Shown here: positions 33,013-41,230 of the stretch, piece by piece
Numbering within the stretch: position 1 is the first letter of the stretch
How the letters are laid out: every line of letters starts with the position of its first letter
Assembly (NCBI GenBank): GCA_021819135.1
Contig: JAKASE010000004.1
Coordinates: 62,001-126,000 of the forward strand
From: Thermoplasmata archaeon
GTDB lineage: Archaea; Thermoplasmatota; Thermoplasmata; Lutacidiplasmatales; UBA184
Direction: 5' to 3'
DNA: 64,000 nucleotides
Translations under genes and position numbers: made by a program
Notes under the pieces: generated by a model
Databases searched by the model: none
What the model was told of the DNA's origin: nothing
What the model saw: only the letters and a program-made list of their open reading frames with translations

Positions 33013-34671
33013 ATGCCCACCCTTCCTCTCACCGAGCGACTTCGGCCGAAGCACCTGAGGGACCTGGTCGGCAACCCCCGTGCGAAGTCGGAGCTCGCGG
33101 CCTGGGCCGAACGGTGGAGCTCGACCGAGCCCCCGGCCCGTCGCGCGGCCGTGCTCTCCGGTCCGGCCGGGGTCGGGAAGACCTCGGCGGCGATCGCGCT
33201 CGCCCGCGACCTCGGCTGGACACTGGTCGAGATGAACGCGTCGGAGGCCCGGAACGAGAGCGCGATCGAGCGCATCGCAGGCCGGGCATCGATCACCCAC
33301 ACGCTCGACCCGCGGAGCGTCGGAACCGGCCCCGCCCGGGCCCTCATCCTCCTCGACGAGGCCGACTGTCTCACCGGCCGGCTCGATGCGGGCGCGGCGC
33401 CCCGGCGGGAGCCGCCGCCCCTCCGGGAGTACCTGCGGGGGCGGTACGGTACGGTCGAGGCGCTGAACGCCGCCTACGGCCTTAAGCCCTCGGCGAAGCC
33501 GGCGCCGTTCGCCGACTGGGAGGCGGTCCCGAAGAGCCCGGGCCACTTCGCCTGGGCGCGGCTTCCCGCCGCGCGGCGGGACATCGAGGACTGGCGTTCC
33601 TCCCAGCGCACGACCGACCTCTCCGATCGCGGCGGCATGGCCGCGATCGCCCGCCTGGTCCGGGCGACGCGACAGCCGGTCGTTCTGACGGTGAACGACG
33701 AGCAGGTGCTGACCCGGTACTCGACCGTGTTCCGCACCGCGGTCGAGCGCGTCCGATTCTATCCGATCCGCGACGCGGAGATGCGCGCCCACCTGGATGC
33801 GGTCGCCCGGTCGGAGAAGATCCGGCTCGCCCCGGGCGCGCTCGATACCATCGTGCGGCGGGCGCAGGGGGACCTCCGGGCTGCCCTGAACGATCTCGAC
33901 GCGGTCGCCCCCCTCGAGGCCGGGCCGTTGCAACTGAGCGTGCTCGGGTTCCGGGACCGGGGGAGCGACTTCGCCGCCTTCACCGAGGAGGCGCTCTCGG
34001 CCTCCCGGTTCTACCGGTCGGTCGAGGTGCAGGAACGGCTGGACGCCCCGCCGGACGACCTCCTTCCGTGGATCGAGGAGAACCTTCCGCACTTCGCCCC
34101 GGACCCCGGGCGTCGGGCCGCCGCGTTCGATGTGCTCGCCGTCGCCGAGCGGTTCCTCGGCCGGGCCCGTCGCGCGCGGGTCTGGAGCCAGTGGAGCTAT
34201 GCGAGCGAGCTCCTCTCCGGAGGGGTCGGACTCGCGCTCCGCGACCGCCCGGCCGGACGAAGCGCCGGGGCCGCGTTCCCCCGGTTCCTCGGCGAGATGG
34301 GCCGCTCGCGCTCGCTCCGGGCGGTCCGGGACGGCATCCTGGCAAGGGTCGGAGAACGGCTCCATCTGTCCCAGGCGAAGTCGCGGGAGCTGGCCCTCCC
34401 CTTCCTCGAGAACCTGTTCCGCCCGGTCACCGGCCGTCGGGGGGCGGGGGCGGTACGGGAGGGTGCCCGACGTGTCGCCCAGGAGCTCGCGCTCACCCCG
34501 GAAGAGGTCGCGTTCCTGATGGACGCCCCGCCCGACTCGGCCGAGGTCCGTCGGATCCTCGAGGCGCCCGAACCGGAACCGGATACACGGGAACCCGCCT
34601 CCGAACCGGAACGCGAGCGCCCGGGACCGCCGGGGCGCCGCCAGCGCTCCCTCGCCGACTTCGGCGGGTGA
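33013..34671 (+). CDS. rfcL: Replication factor C large subunit with internal insertion
   Basis: 552 residues. It is the large subunit of the clamp loader that opens PCNA in an ATP-dependent way at primer ends. Walker A GPAGVGKT is at 50-57, Walker B LILLDEAD at 111-118, sensor 1 VLTVND at 224-229, and a C-terminal collar follows. The tail ends 'QRSLADFGG', a PIP-like box for PCNA. Between Walker B and sensor 1, residues ~125-204 (33385-33624) have no counterpart in standard RfcL; the usual 'DRGG' loop resumes at 205. The start is the first ATG before 'LTERLRPKHLRDLVG'. A TATA-like GGTTATGG lies ~40 bases upstream. Confidence 0.93.
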   Translation: MPTLPLTERLRPKHLRDLVGNPRAKSELAAWAERWSSTEPPARRAAVLSGPAGVGKTSAAIALARDLGWTLVEMNASEARNESAIERIAGRASITHTLDPRSVGTGPARALILLDEADCLTGRLDAGAAPRREPPPLREYLRGRYGTVEALNAAYGLKPSAKPAPFADWEAVPKSPGHFAWARLPAARRDIEDWRSSQRTTDLSDRGGMAAIARLVRATRQPVVLTVNDEQVLTRYSTVFRTAVERVRFYPIRDAEMRAHLDAVARSEKIRLAPGALDTIVRRAQGDLRAALNDLDAVAPLEAGPLQLSVLGFRDRGSDFAAFTEEALSASRFYRSVEVQERLDAPPDDLLPWIEENLPHFAPDPGRRAAAFDVLAVAERFLGRARRARVWSQWSYASELLSGGVGLALRDRPAGRSAGAAFPRFLGEMGRSRSLRAVRDGILARVGERLHLSQAKSRELALPFLENLFRPVTGRRGAGAVREGARRVAQELALTPEEVAFLMDAPPDSAEVRRILEAPEPEPDTREPASEPERERPGPPGRRQRSLADFGG

Positions 34672-34703
34672 GCGCCGCGCGCGCCGGGCGCGCGGGGGAC
34701 CGT

Positions 34704-35141
34704 CTATTCGAGCTTCGCGGTCAGCGAGATCGCGACGTTGCCCTTGAGCGCGCCCGAGATCGGGCAGCCCTGGCTGGCGGCGGTCGCCGCCGACTGGAAG
34801 TCGGCCGCGGAGATGCCGGGGACCTTCCCCAAGACGTCGAGCTCCATCGTGGTGACCTTCCAGGCGTCGCCGACCTTGTCGAAGGTCGCCGTCGCCCGTA
34901 CGCGGAGACGCTCGGGGGGGTGCTGCTGCCGACCGAGCCCGGCCGACAGCGCCATGGAAAAGCACGCCGCGTGGGCGGCGGCCAGGAGCTCCTCGGGGCT
35001 CGTCTTCCCGGCGGGCGCCTCGGTACGCGAGGCCCACGTCACCGCGACCTCGCCCAGGCCGCCGCTCGTTCCCTTCACGACCCCATGCCCGTGCGCGAGA
35101 TCGTGCTCCCAGACCGCCTCCGCCGTGCGTTTCGCCGTCAT
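34704..35141 (-). CDS. OsmC-family peroxiredoxin
   Basis: 145 residues from ATG 35141, chosen because CGTTAAAT lies ~27 bases upstream on this strand; the longer frame runs through low-complexity sequence. OsmC hallmarks: 'TSPEELLAAAHAACFSMAL' with reactive Cys60 and the second Cys126 in 'SQGCPISGAL'. These thiol peroxidases detoxify organic hydroperoxides as dimers. It is convergent with rfcL, 32 bases apart. Confidence 0.92.
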   Translation of the reverse strand: MTAKRTAEAVWEHDLAHGHGVVKGTSGGLGEVAVTWASRTEAPAGKTSPEELLAAAHAACFSMALSAGLGRQQHPPERLRVRATATFDKVGDAWKVTTMELDVLGKVPGISAADFQSAATAASQGCPISGALKGNVAISLTAKLE

Positions 35142-35164
35142 CGGGCGCGCGAGAGACCGACGCG

Positions 35165-35172
35165 ATTTAACG
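35165..35172 (-). promoter_or_regulatory. TATA-like element of the osmC-family gene
   Basis: CGTTAAAT is centred 27 bases before ATG 35141. Confidence 0.5.
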
Positions 35173-35236
35173 GGTATCCCGCGCGCGATCGAGAACCGTG
35201 GCCAAGGCTTTTGTCGAGTGCTCGCCCTAGCGGACC

Positions 35237-35662
35237 GTGGCGCTCGCGCTTCGGGACCTCCCACGGTATCTCGTGATCGCCGCGGCCTCGACGCTCCGGC
35301 TGGACATGCATCTCGATGCGCCGGCCTGTGAGATCGACATCTCCCTCGATAATCCGAAGCCGGGACGGTCGTTCGTGATGCTCATCGGCCACCCCGGGGG
35401 ACCGATGGTACAGCGGGTCCGTCTGGCCGGGCGGGCTCGGATCTTCTTCGACCCGGAGTCGCCGGGGGACTACGTGCTCCTGCTCTCGAACCCGGACCGG
35501 GCGCCGATCGTCCTGAGGCTCCGGGCCCGGGGGGTCGGTGCTGTCGTCCGGGGCAAGAAAGCGCCCAAGCGAAAGCTCCGGGGACGGAGCCCTCGGGCGG
35601 CGCGGGGGGAGAGCGACCGGTCGGCCGCGGCCGATGTCCCGTCTCGTTCGGAAGGGGTCTAA
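35237..35662 (+). CDS. Small hypothetical protein, basic tail
   Basis: 141 residues from GTG 35237, with TTTTGTCG ~27 bases before it. The first ~90 residues read as an all-beta domain ('EIDISLDNPKPGRSF', 'RARIFFDPESPGDYVLLLSN'), like a small jelly-roll or Ig-type module. The last ~40 are Arg/Lys/Ser-rich and likely disordered. No family recognised. Its 3' end overlaps the methyltransferase gene start by 29 bases, so the two are probably in one transcript. Confidence 0.6.
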   Translation: MALALRDLPRYLVIAAASTLRLDMHLDAPACEIDISLDNPKPGRSFVMLIGHPGGPMVQRVRLAGRARIFFDPESPGDYVLLLSNPDRAPIVLRLRARGVGAVVRGKKAPKRKLRGRSPRAARGESDRSAAADVPSRSEGV

Positions 35663-36512
35663 GCGGCCCCGCCGGGCGCGCCCGGCTCCCGTCCGTCAGC
35701 GTTACCTTTACGAACGGCTCGCGCGGGCACCCGTGACCGGATTCCGACCGCGCCTCTCCCCCGTCACCGCCCGCGCCTGGCGGGCCCGGTGGGACCGTCA
35801 GCAGGACCGGCTGGTGCCCGACCGGTCGCGGCGTTTCGACCGGATCGCCTCGATGCTGGGCGGCGTGCTCGGCCCGCGGTTCCGGGCGCTCGACCTCGGG
35901 TGCGGCACCGGCTCGCTCTCCGAGCATATCCTTGCCGCGAACCTTCGGGCCCGCATGGTGGCCCTCGACTTCGATCCGGTGCTCCTCGCGCTCGGACGCA
36001 CGGCGCTCGGGGATCTTGGGGGGCGGCTCACGTGGGCGGAAGCGGACCTACGGGAACGGGACTGGGCGTCCCGACTTCCTCCGGGTCGGTACGATGGGGC
36101 GGTCTCGAGCACCGCCCTCCACTGGCTCACCGAGGCGGAACTTTCCCGCACCTATGCGATCGTCGCCCGGCGGCTTCGGCCGGGCGGTCTCTTCCTCAAC
36201 TCCGACCATCTCGCCTACGATCCCCGTTCGGTCCGGCTGACCCGGTGGGACCGGCGCCAGCGGCATCGTCTCCGCCCGGCCCCGTCCGCCCGGTCGGGAG
36301 AGACCTGGGCCGAGTGGTGGCGCGCGGCGCTCTCTGATCCCCGGCTCGCCGACGAGGCCGCCCTCCATCGCCTCCGGTTCCCCCGGGCCCATGTTCGGAC
36401 CCCGACCCCCGACCTGGCCGGACACGTGCGTCTCCTGCGCCGGGCCGGGTTCCGGGAGGTCGAGGTCGTGTGGGCCGACGGCCCCGCCCGCATCCTCGCG
36501 GCGGTCCGGTGA
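35634..36512 (+). CDS. SAM-dependent methyltransferase (class I)
   Basis: 292 residues from ATG 35634. A class I Rossmann methyltransferase with motif I 'ALDLGCGTGSLSEHIL', motif II acidic 'VALDFDP', and 'YDGAVSSTALHWLTEAEL' with 'RLRPGGLFLNSDHLAY', the pattern of small-molecule (UbiE/trans-aconitate-type) methyltransferases. The basic N-terminal ~50 residues precede the fold. The start overlaps the preceding small gene by 29 bases. Substrate unknown. Confidence 0.85.
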   Translation: MSRLVRKGSKRPRRARPAPVRQRYLYERLARAPVTGFRPRLSPVTARAWRARWDRQQDRLVPDRSRRFDRIASMLGGVLGPRFRALDLGCGTGSLSEHILAANLRARMVALDFDPVLLALGRTALGDLGGRLTWAEADLRERDWASRLPPGRYDGAVSSTALHWLTEAELSRTYAIVARRLRPGGLFLNSDHLAYDPRSVRLTRWDRRQRHRLRPAPSARSGETWAEWWRAALSDPRLADEAALHRLRFPRAHVRTPTPDLAGHVRLLRRAGFREVEVVWADGPARILAAVR

Positions 36513-36595
36513 CGGACCGATCGGTGGGCCCTCCGAAGGATTGATGTCATGGGACGCTCCCCGGTCGCCTGCGGCCGAGGCGGAGGATTGGACCG

Positions 36596-37231
36596 GTGAC
36601 CGAGATCGGGTTCTACGCCGCGGTGATCGTGAGCCTGTTCGCGATCGTCGACCCGATCGGGACCCTCCCGTTCTTCGTCGCCCTGACCGAGGGGTTCGAG
36701 GAAGAGGACCGGCGGATCATGTTGCGCCGGGCGATCATGGTCCTCGGCGGCCTGCTCGCGGTCTTCGCCCTGGTGGGACGGTTCGTCTTCGCCGCGTTCG
36801 GGCTCTCGCTCGCTGCGTTCGAGATCGCGGGCGGGATCCTCCTGTTCGTGATCGCCTACGACATGCTCCAGGGGGAGCTCGGGCGCACGCGGCTCTCGGC
36901 CGAGGACCGGGAGGAGGCGATCGCCCGCCGCGATGAGATCTCGGTGGTCCCGCTCGGGATCCCGCTCCTGGCCGGGCCCGGCGCCCTATCGACCGTGATG
37001 ATCTATGAGGGGAACGCGGGGAGCGATCCGTATCTCATCGTCGCGACGTTCGTGGGGATCGCCGTCGTCACCGTGGCCGCGTACCTCATCCTGCGATTCG
37101 GCCAGAAGATCCTGCGCTCCCTCGGCCGGGTCGGCGTGATGGCGATGACCCGGGTGCTCGGTCTCCTGCTCGCCGCGGTCGGGGTGCAGTTCGTGATCAA
37201 CGCGCTGTTCAGCCTGCACGTCCTCGGCTAG
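36596..37231 (+). CDS. MarC-family integral membrane protein
   Basis: 211 residues with six hydrophobic helices and the MarC pattern: 'VSLFAIVDPIGTLPFFVALT' near the start, 'IVAGGILLF'-type segment, 'SVVPLGIPLLAGPGALSTVM' in the middle and 'RVLGLLLAAVGVQFVINAL' at the end. The family has two inverted repeats of three helices; its transport substrate is not settled despite the multiple-antibiotic-resistance name. The start is GTG 36596. The gene end overlaps the convergent DUF1684 gene by 23 bases. Confidence 0.9.
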   Translation: MTEIGFYAAVIVSLFAIVDPIGTLPFFVALTEGFEEEDRRIMLRRAIMVLGGLLAVFALVGRFVFAAFGLSLAAFEIAGGILLFVIAYDMLQGELGRTRLSAEDREEAIARRDEISVVPLGIPLLAGPGALSTVMIYEGNAGSDPYLIVATFVGIAVVTVAAYLILRFGQKILRSLGRVGVMAMTRVLGLLLAAVGVQFVINALFSLHVLG

Positions 37232-37889
37232 GCCGGGCGCGCCGCGGGCGGGCGGGACGGGCGCGCCTCGTGCCGGACGCCGCGGGACGCGGGGCGGCCG
37301 CGGCGCGGCCCTGGCGCGCCAGCACGACCGAGGAGGGCGTCCGGGGGTTCCGGTCGGCGGCCCAGACCCGCTCCCCGGCCCGGACCGGGACCGGGAGGTC
37401 GTTCTCGGCCGGCGGGAAACTGCACTCGTACTCCTCCGTGTAGGCGCAGTACGGGTTGAACGCGCGGTTGAAGTCGAGGTCGTAGCGGTCGGCCTCGTTG
37501 AGCTCGAGCGTGAGGTACCGGCCCGGTCCGTAGCTCTCCTCCCCGCTCGTCGTGTCGCGGAACGGCACGAAGACCGCGGTCCCGACCCCCTCGCCCGCAT
37601 GGTAAACCCGAAGCCGCAGCGACCGTCCCCGGAGCTCGAAGGCAAGGTCCCCGAGATAGCGCATCACCGCCTGGTTGTCGCGGTTGGTCCGGAGGTACGT
37701 CTCCTCGGGGGACGCGACCCGTTCCAAGGTCGCGGTCACCCGGTAGGCCGGGTCGGGCGGATAGTACCGCAGCGCGTGGAACGGGACCCGGCCCGCGATG
37801 AACGGCGACTCCGGATGCCGGGCCATGAACTCGTCCTTCATCGCCCGCTCGGTCTCGAGCTCCCGGTGCCAAGGATCGGGGCGCGCCAT
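37209..37889 (-). CDS. DUF1684 protein
   Basis: 226 residues. Characteristic DUF1684 signatures are 'RYLTLELNEADRYDLDFNRAFNPYC' and 'YECSFPPAENDLPVPVRAGER', with 'VFVPFRDTTSGEESYGPGRY' before them. The family is widespread in bacteria and archaea with no established function. An Arg/Ala/Pro-rich tail of ~35 residues extends past the domain and overlaps the marC gene end. ATG 37889 is supported by ATTAAAC ~26 bases upstream. Confidence 0.85.
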   Translation of the reverse strand: MARPDPWHRELETERAMKDEFMARHPESPFIAGRVPFHALRYYPPDPAYRVTATLERVASPEETYLRTNRDNQAVMRYLGDLAFELRGRSLRLRVYHAGEGVGTAVFVPFRDTTSGEESYGPGRYLTLELNEADRYDLDFNRAFNPYCAYTEEYECSFPPAENDLPVPVRAGERVWAADRNPRTPSSVVLARQGRAAAAPRPAASGTRRARPARPRRARPSRGRAG

Positions 37890-37911
37890 CGCCGGCCCGA
37901 GCCGCGGCGCC

Positions 37912-37918
37912 GTTTAAT
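37912..37918 (-). promoter_or_regulatory. TATA box of DUF1684 gene overlapping a stop codon
   Basis: ATTAAAC on the minus strand is centred 26 bases before ATG 37889. The TAA in it (37916-37914) is also the stop codon of the GNAT gene just upstream. Confidence 0.5.
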
Positions 37919-38501
37919 GGTTCGCGGGCGCCGCGGCGCCGTCGTCGAAGAGGAGGATCATCTCCTCCTCGTCGAAGTAGGTGCCTCCGCGCTTCACGGC
38001 CCGGGGTCCGTGGCCCGACGGACGGAAACCGAACCGCTCGTAGAGCCGCCGCGCCCCCTCGTTGACCGAGAAGACCGAGAGGCGGACGACCTCGAACTTC
38101 TCCCGGGCCGCCGTGAGGGCGTGGCGCAGGAGGGCGGAGCCGACCCCCGTCCCCCGGTGGTCGGCGTGCACCAGGATCCCGAGCACGCCAACGTGGGCCT
38201 GCTCGGAGGTCGCGGTGGCCCCGAGGCGGTGGATCTCGCAGGAACCGACCGCATGGCCGTCGCGCTCCGCGACCGACCAGACCGCCTCCCCCATCAGGAC
38301 CTTGCGGTACCCGCCGGCGAACCAGAGAACCTCATCGGCCAGGGAGGGACGCTCCTCGGAGTAGAGCGTGATCCCGATCGGGTCGCCCCGGTCCCGCTCC
38401 TCGTAGAGGTGGTAGTAGATCTCCCGCAGCTCGTCGAAATCGGTCCACACCACCTCCCGCACCCGAACGGGGGATGACCCGGTCACCGGGACGGCGGACA
38501 C
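37914..38501 (-). CDS. GNAT-family N-acetyltransferase
   Basis: 195 residues. The GNAT fold is clear: 'VGVLGILVHADHRGTGVGSALLRHAL' carries the acetyl-CoA pyrophosphate loop (R-x2-G-x-G/A), followed by 'FEVVRLSVFSVNEGARRLYERFGF', the C-terminal strand-helix. The acceptor is unknown; RimI-like or small-molecule acetylation are both possible. GTG 38501 lies 9 bases from the stop of the DUF59 gene upstream, so it is in that operon. Confidence 0.88.
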   Translation of the reverse strand: MSAVPVTGSSPVRVREVVWTDFDELREIYYHLYEERDRGDPIGITLYSEERPSLADEVLWFAGGYRKVLMGEAVWSVAERDGHAVGSCEIHRLGATATSEQAHVGVLGILVHADHRGTGVGSALLRHALTAAREKFEVVRLSVFSVNEGARRLYERFGFRPSGHGPRAVKRGGTYFDEEEMILLFDDGAAAPANH

Positions 38502-38510
38502 GGGAGCGCT

Positions 38511-38903
38511 TCAGGCGTAGCCGAACTGACGCTTCGCGAAGTCGCTCATCCGCTCGGGGGTCCAGGGAGGGTCCCACGTCATCTCGACCGTGGCCGACTT
38601 CACGTTCGGGACCTTCTCGATCGCCATCTTCACCTCTTCCGCAAGGATCCCCGCCACCGGGCAGCCGGGGGCGGTGAGGGTCATCTTGAGCGTGACCGCG
38701 TCCCCCGACCACTCGAAGCCGTAGATGAGGCCGAGATCGACGATGTTCATCGGGATCTCGGGGTCGTAGATCTGCTTCAGGTTCTCCGTGATCAGCCGCT
38801 CCCGGTCGGCGTAGGGCCCGGCCGCGCTCGGGACCGGCGCGCCTGCTGGGGGCGGGGCGGACGTTCCCGTCCCGGTGCCTTCGGGAGCGGTCGGCTCGCT
38901 CAT
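38511..38903 (-). CDS. DUF59/MIP18-family Fe-S assembly protein (SufT-like)
   Basis: 130 residues from ATG 38903 with CCTTATAGG 27 bases upstream. After a Pro/Ala-rich N-terminal ~40 residues comes the DUF59 domain: 'YDPEIPMNIVDLGLIYGFE' and 'TLTAPGCPVAGILAEEV' with its conserved Cys, then 'WDPPWTPERMSD'. Members (SufT, PaaD, MIP18/CIAO2) help deliver Fe-S clusters. It lies ~10 kb from the suf genes, in an operon with a GNAT protein. Confidence 0.9.
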   Translation of the reverse strand: MSEPTAPEGTGTGTSAPPPAGAPVPSAAGPYADRERLITENLKQIYDPEIPMNIVDLGLIYGFEWSGDAVTLKMTLTAPGCPVAGILAEEVKMAIEKVPNVKSATVEMTWDPPWTPERMSDFAKRQFGYA

Positions 38904-38925
38904 CGAGGAGACCACCCGTCTCCCG

Positions 38926-38934
38926 CCTATAAGG
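38926..38934 (-). promoter_or_regulatory. TATA box of the DUF59/GNAT operon
   Basis: CCTTATAGG on the minus strand is centred 27 bases before ATG 38903; the same nonamer is the TATA box at 12964. Confidence 0.6.
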
Positions 38935-39010
38935 GTGCGTCCCGGGTCAGTTACCCTCTCGATATCGGCGCCCCCAAACCGTTTGAACCGACCCATCGTC
39001 CCCGGGCCCC

Positions 39011-39919
39011 ATGCGCGACGTGCACGCGGAGGCCCCGGCGCGGGGCCACCTGAGATTGCGGTCCGTCGGGGTCGCGGGCATCCGCAAGCCCTTGGTCGTC
39101 CAGCGAGCCGACCGCCAGGTCACGCTCGCCGTCACCTTCCGGGTCATGGTCGACCTCCCGTCTGGCCGCAAGGGGTCCGACCTCTCGCGGAACGCGGAGA
39201 TCCTCGCCGAGGTCGTCGACTCGACCGTGACCCGGCCGGTCGACAGCCTCGAGTCGGCCTGCTCGTCGATCGCCCGGGAGCTGCTCGTCCGCCATGCCTA
39301 CGCGACCGAGGCGTCGGTCGAGGCGTCGGCCGAGTACTTCCTGCGCAAGGGGGTCTCCGAGGAGAAGCGCAGCTACGAGGACTACCTATTGCTCGCCGAG
39401 GCCCGGGCGGTGCGGGAGCCCGACGGGGCGGTCCGGCTCTCTCGGGCCGTAGGCGCGGAGGCGGTCGGCATGACCGCCTGCCCCTGCGCGATGGAGACGT
39501 GCCGGGCCGAGCTCGTCCGCGAGCACCCCGATCTCGCCGGGCCCCAGTTCGCCGACCTCCCGATGATCTCCCACAACCAGCGCAACCGGACGCGGCTCGT
39601 CTTCGAGCTCGCCGACGCGGAGGAGGTGGAGGTCGACCGGGTGATCGAGGCGATCGAGGCCGCCCAGTCGAGCCCTACGTACGCGATCCTGAAGCGCGGG
39701 GACGAGGGGGCCGTCGTCCTCGACGCGCACCGCCACCCGAAGTTCGTGGAGGATGTGATCCGCGACCTGCTCGCGGGGGTCCCCGAGCGGTTCCCGGAGC
39801 TACCGGACTCGGCGGGGGTCCGGGCCAGCACGGTGAGCGAGGAGTCGATCCACAAGTACAACGTCGAGGCGTCACACCGGCTCACGATGGGGGAACTGCG
39901 CCGCCCGAACGGCGGCTAG
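39011..39919 (+). CDS. mptA: GTP cyclohydrolase MptA (type IV/FolE2 family)
   Basis: 302 residues. It hydrolyses GTP to 7,8-dihydroneopterin 2',3'-cyclic phosphate, the first step of archaeal methanopterin or folate biosynthesis. The metal and active-site region reads 'GMTACPCAMETCR', and 'ISHNQRNRTRLVFELAD' and 'SPTYAILKRGDE' are typical of MptA. ATG 39011 is 27 bases after GTTTGAA (38981-38987), a TATA-like box. It lies 15 bases before an ABC permease gene and is likely transcribed into it, though a functional link is not evident. Confidence 0.95.
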   Translation: MRDVHAEAPARGHLRLRSVGVAGIRKPLVVQRADRQVTLAVTFRVMVDLPSGRKGSDLSRNAEILAEVVDSTVTRPVDSLESACSSIARELLVRHAYATEASVEASAEYFLRKGVSEEKRSYEDYLLLAEARAVREPDGAVRLSRAVGAEAVGMTACPCAMETCRAELVREHPDLAGPQFADLPMISHNQRNRTRLVFELADAEEVEVDRVIEAIEAAQSSPTYAILKRGDEGAVVLDAHRHPKFVEDVIRDLLAGVPERFPELPDSAGVRASTVSEESIHKYNVEASHRLTMGELRRPNGG

Positions 39920-39934
39920 ACCCGAGAGGGAACC

Positions 39935-41230
39935 GTGCCGTACGCCTTTGACGCCCTCCGACGGCGGCCCGGCCGGTCGGCGACGACCGCGCTCGGGATC
40001 GGACTCGCCATCGGGCTCGTCGTGATGCTCCTCGCCCTGTCGAACGGGATCACGGCGAGCGCGACCGAGCTCGCGAACGCGAGCGGCGTCGACCTCATCG
40101 GGGCGAGCGCGAGCACGACCCTCAACATGCAGCAGTTCCCCCCGTTCGGGGACGCCCACTCGGTCGCGACCGAGGTCCCCCGGGTGGACGCGAACGTCGT
40201 GACGGCGAGCCCGTGGCTCGTGGGGAACCTCCTGTTCGGCAACGCCTCCCTCTGGGCGGCCGCGAACGCAAGCGCGGTACCGAGCGACTGGGGCACCACC
40301 CCGTCCGGCACCGTGGGCTGGATCCCCTCCGACACCGTGGGGCTCCAGACCCCGGCGCTCTACCGCGGTCCGGGCTTCACCGTGCCGGGGGACCCGCACT
40401 ACGCGAACGGGAGCTACACCGGACCGTTGACGCACGCGATCGTGCTCGACCAGACCCTGGCGGCGGTCCTCGGCGTGACGAACGGGAGTCGGGTCTGGGC
40501 GAGCCCGGTGAGCCCGCCGTCGAACGCGGCGCTCGAAGGCTGGTACGCGAACGCGACCCCATTCGTCGTCGTCGGGATCTCCGGCCCGTACTTCCTCGTC
40601 CCGACGGCGACCCTCGCCTTCGTCTATCTTTCCGAGCTCCAGACGGTCCTCGGGAGCACGTACACCACGAACGACTACGCGTCGCTCCTTCTGATCCATC
40701 TGCACGACCCGACCACCGCCGCCGCCGACCAGGCCAAGATCCAGGCGGCCTTTCCGGGACTCTCCGTGTTCACGCTCTCCGACATCCTGGGAGCGATCCA
40801 GCACGTCGTGAACCTCTACCGTACGTTCGGCACCCTCGTCGGGCTCATCGGCGTGGTCGTGGCGGCGCTGTTCACGACCACCGTCCTCCAGATGTCGGTG
40901 GACGACCGGAGCCGCGAGCTCGCCCTCCTGCGTGCGATCGGCCATACGCGGAGCTCGATCGGCCTCACGGTGGTGGAGGAGGCGTTCCTCCTCGCGGGGA
41001 TCGGGCTCGCGATCGGGATCCCGGTCGCCTACCTCGGAGCGAACGCGCTCAACCTGTTCCTCATCAGCCTCATCCCCGGCCTTCCGACCGCGTTCTCGTT
41101 CGTCGGCTTCGACGCGACCGTGATCCTGGACGGCGTGCTGATCGTGCTGGCCGTCGGGCTTCTCGCGGCCATCGCACCGGCGGCCCGCGCGATGCGGCTT
41201 CCCGTCGCCGAGGAGCTGAGGGCGCCATGA
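39935..41230 (+). CDS. MacB/FtsX-like ABC transporter permease
   Basis: 431 residues: an N-terminal helix (TTALGIGLAIGLVVMLLALSNGI), a large extracytoplasmic domain (~residues 45-285) with sequons, then three C-terminal helices containing the FtsX signature ('DDRSRELALLRAIGHTRSSI', 'EEAFLLAGIGLAIGIPVAYLG'). This is the type VII ABC (MacB/LolC) topology used for mechanotransmission or lipoprotein and peptide export. The start is GTG 39935. The stop overlaps the ATG of a second permease, and an ATPase follows, giving a complete heteromeric exporter. Confidence 0.88.
   Translation: MPYAFDALRRRPGRSATTALGIGLAIGLVVMLLALSNGITASATELANASGVDLIGASASTTLNMQQFPPFGDAHSVATEVPRVDANVVTASPWLVGNLLFGNASLWAAANASAVPSDWGTTPSGTVGWIPSDTVGLQTPALYRGPGFTVPGDPHYANGSYTGPLTHAIVLDQTLAAVLGVTNGSRVWASPVSPPSNAALEGWYANATPFVVVGISGPYFLVPTATLAFVYLSELQTVLGSTYTTNDYASLLLIHLHDPTTAAADQAKIQAAFPGLSVFTLSDILGAIQHVVNLYRTFGTLVGLIGVVVAALFTTTVLQMSVDDRSRELALLRAIGHTRSSIGLTVVEEAFLLAGIGLAIGIPVAYLGANALNLFLISLIPGLPTAFSFVGFDATVILDGVLIVLAVGLLAAIAPAARAMRLPVAEELRAP

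Noticed and set aside
33385-33624. RfcL insertion read as an intein
   Set aside because: Far too short (80 residues), with no Cys/Ser start, no terminal His-Asn and no splicing blocks.
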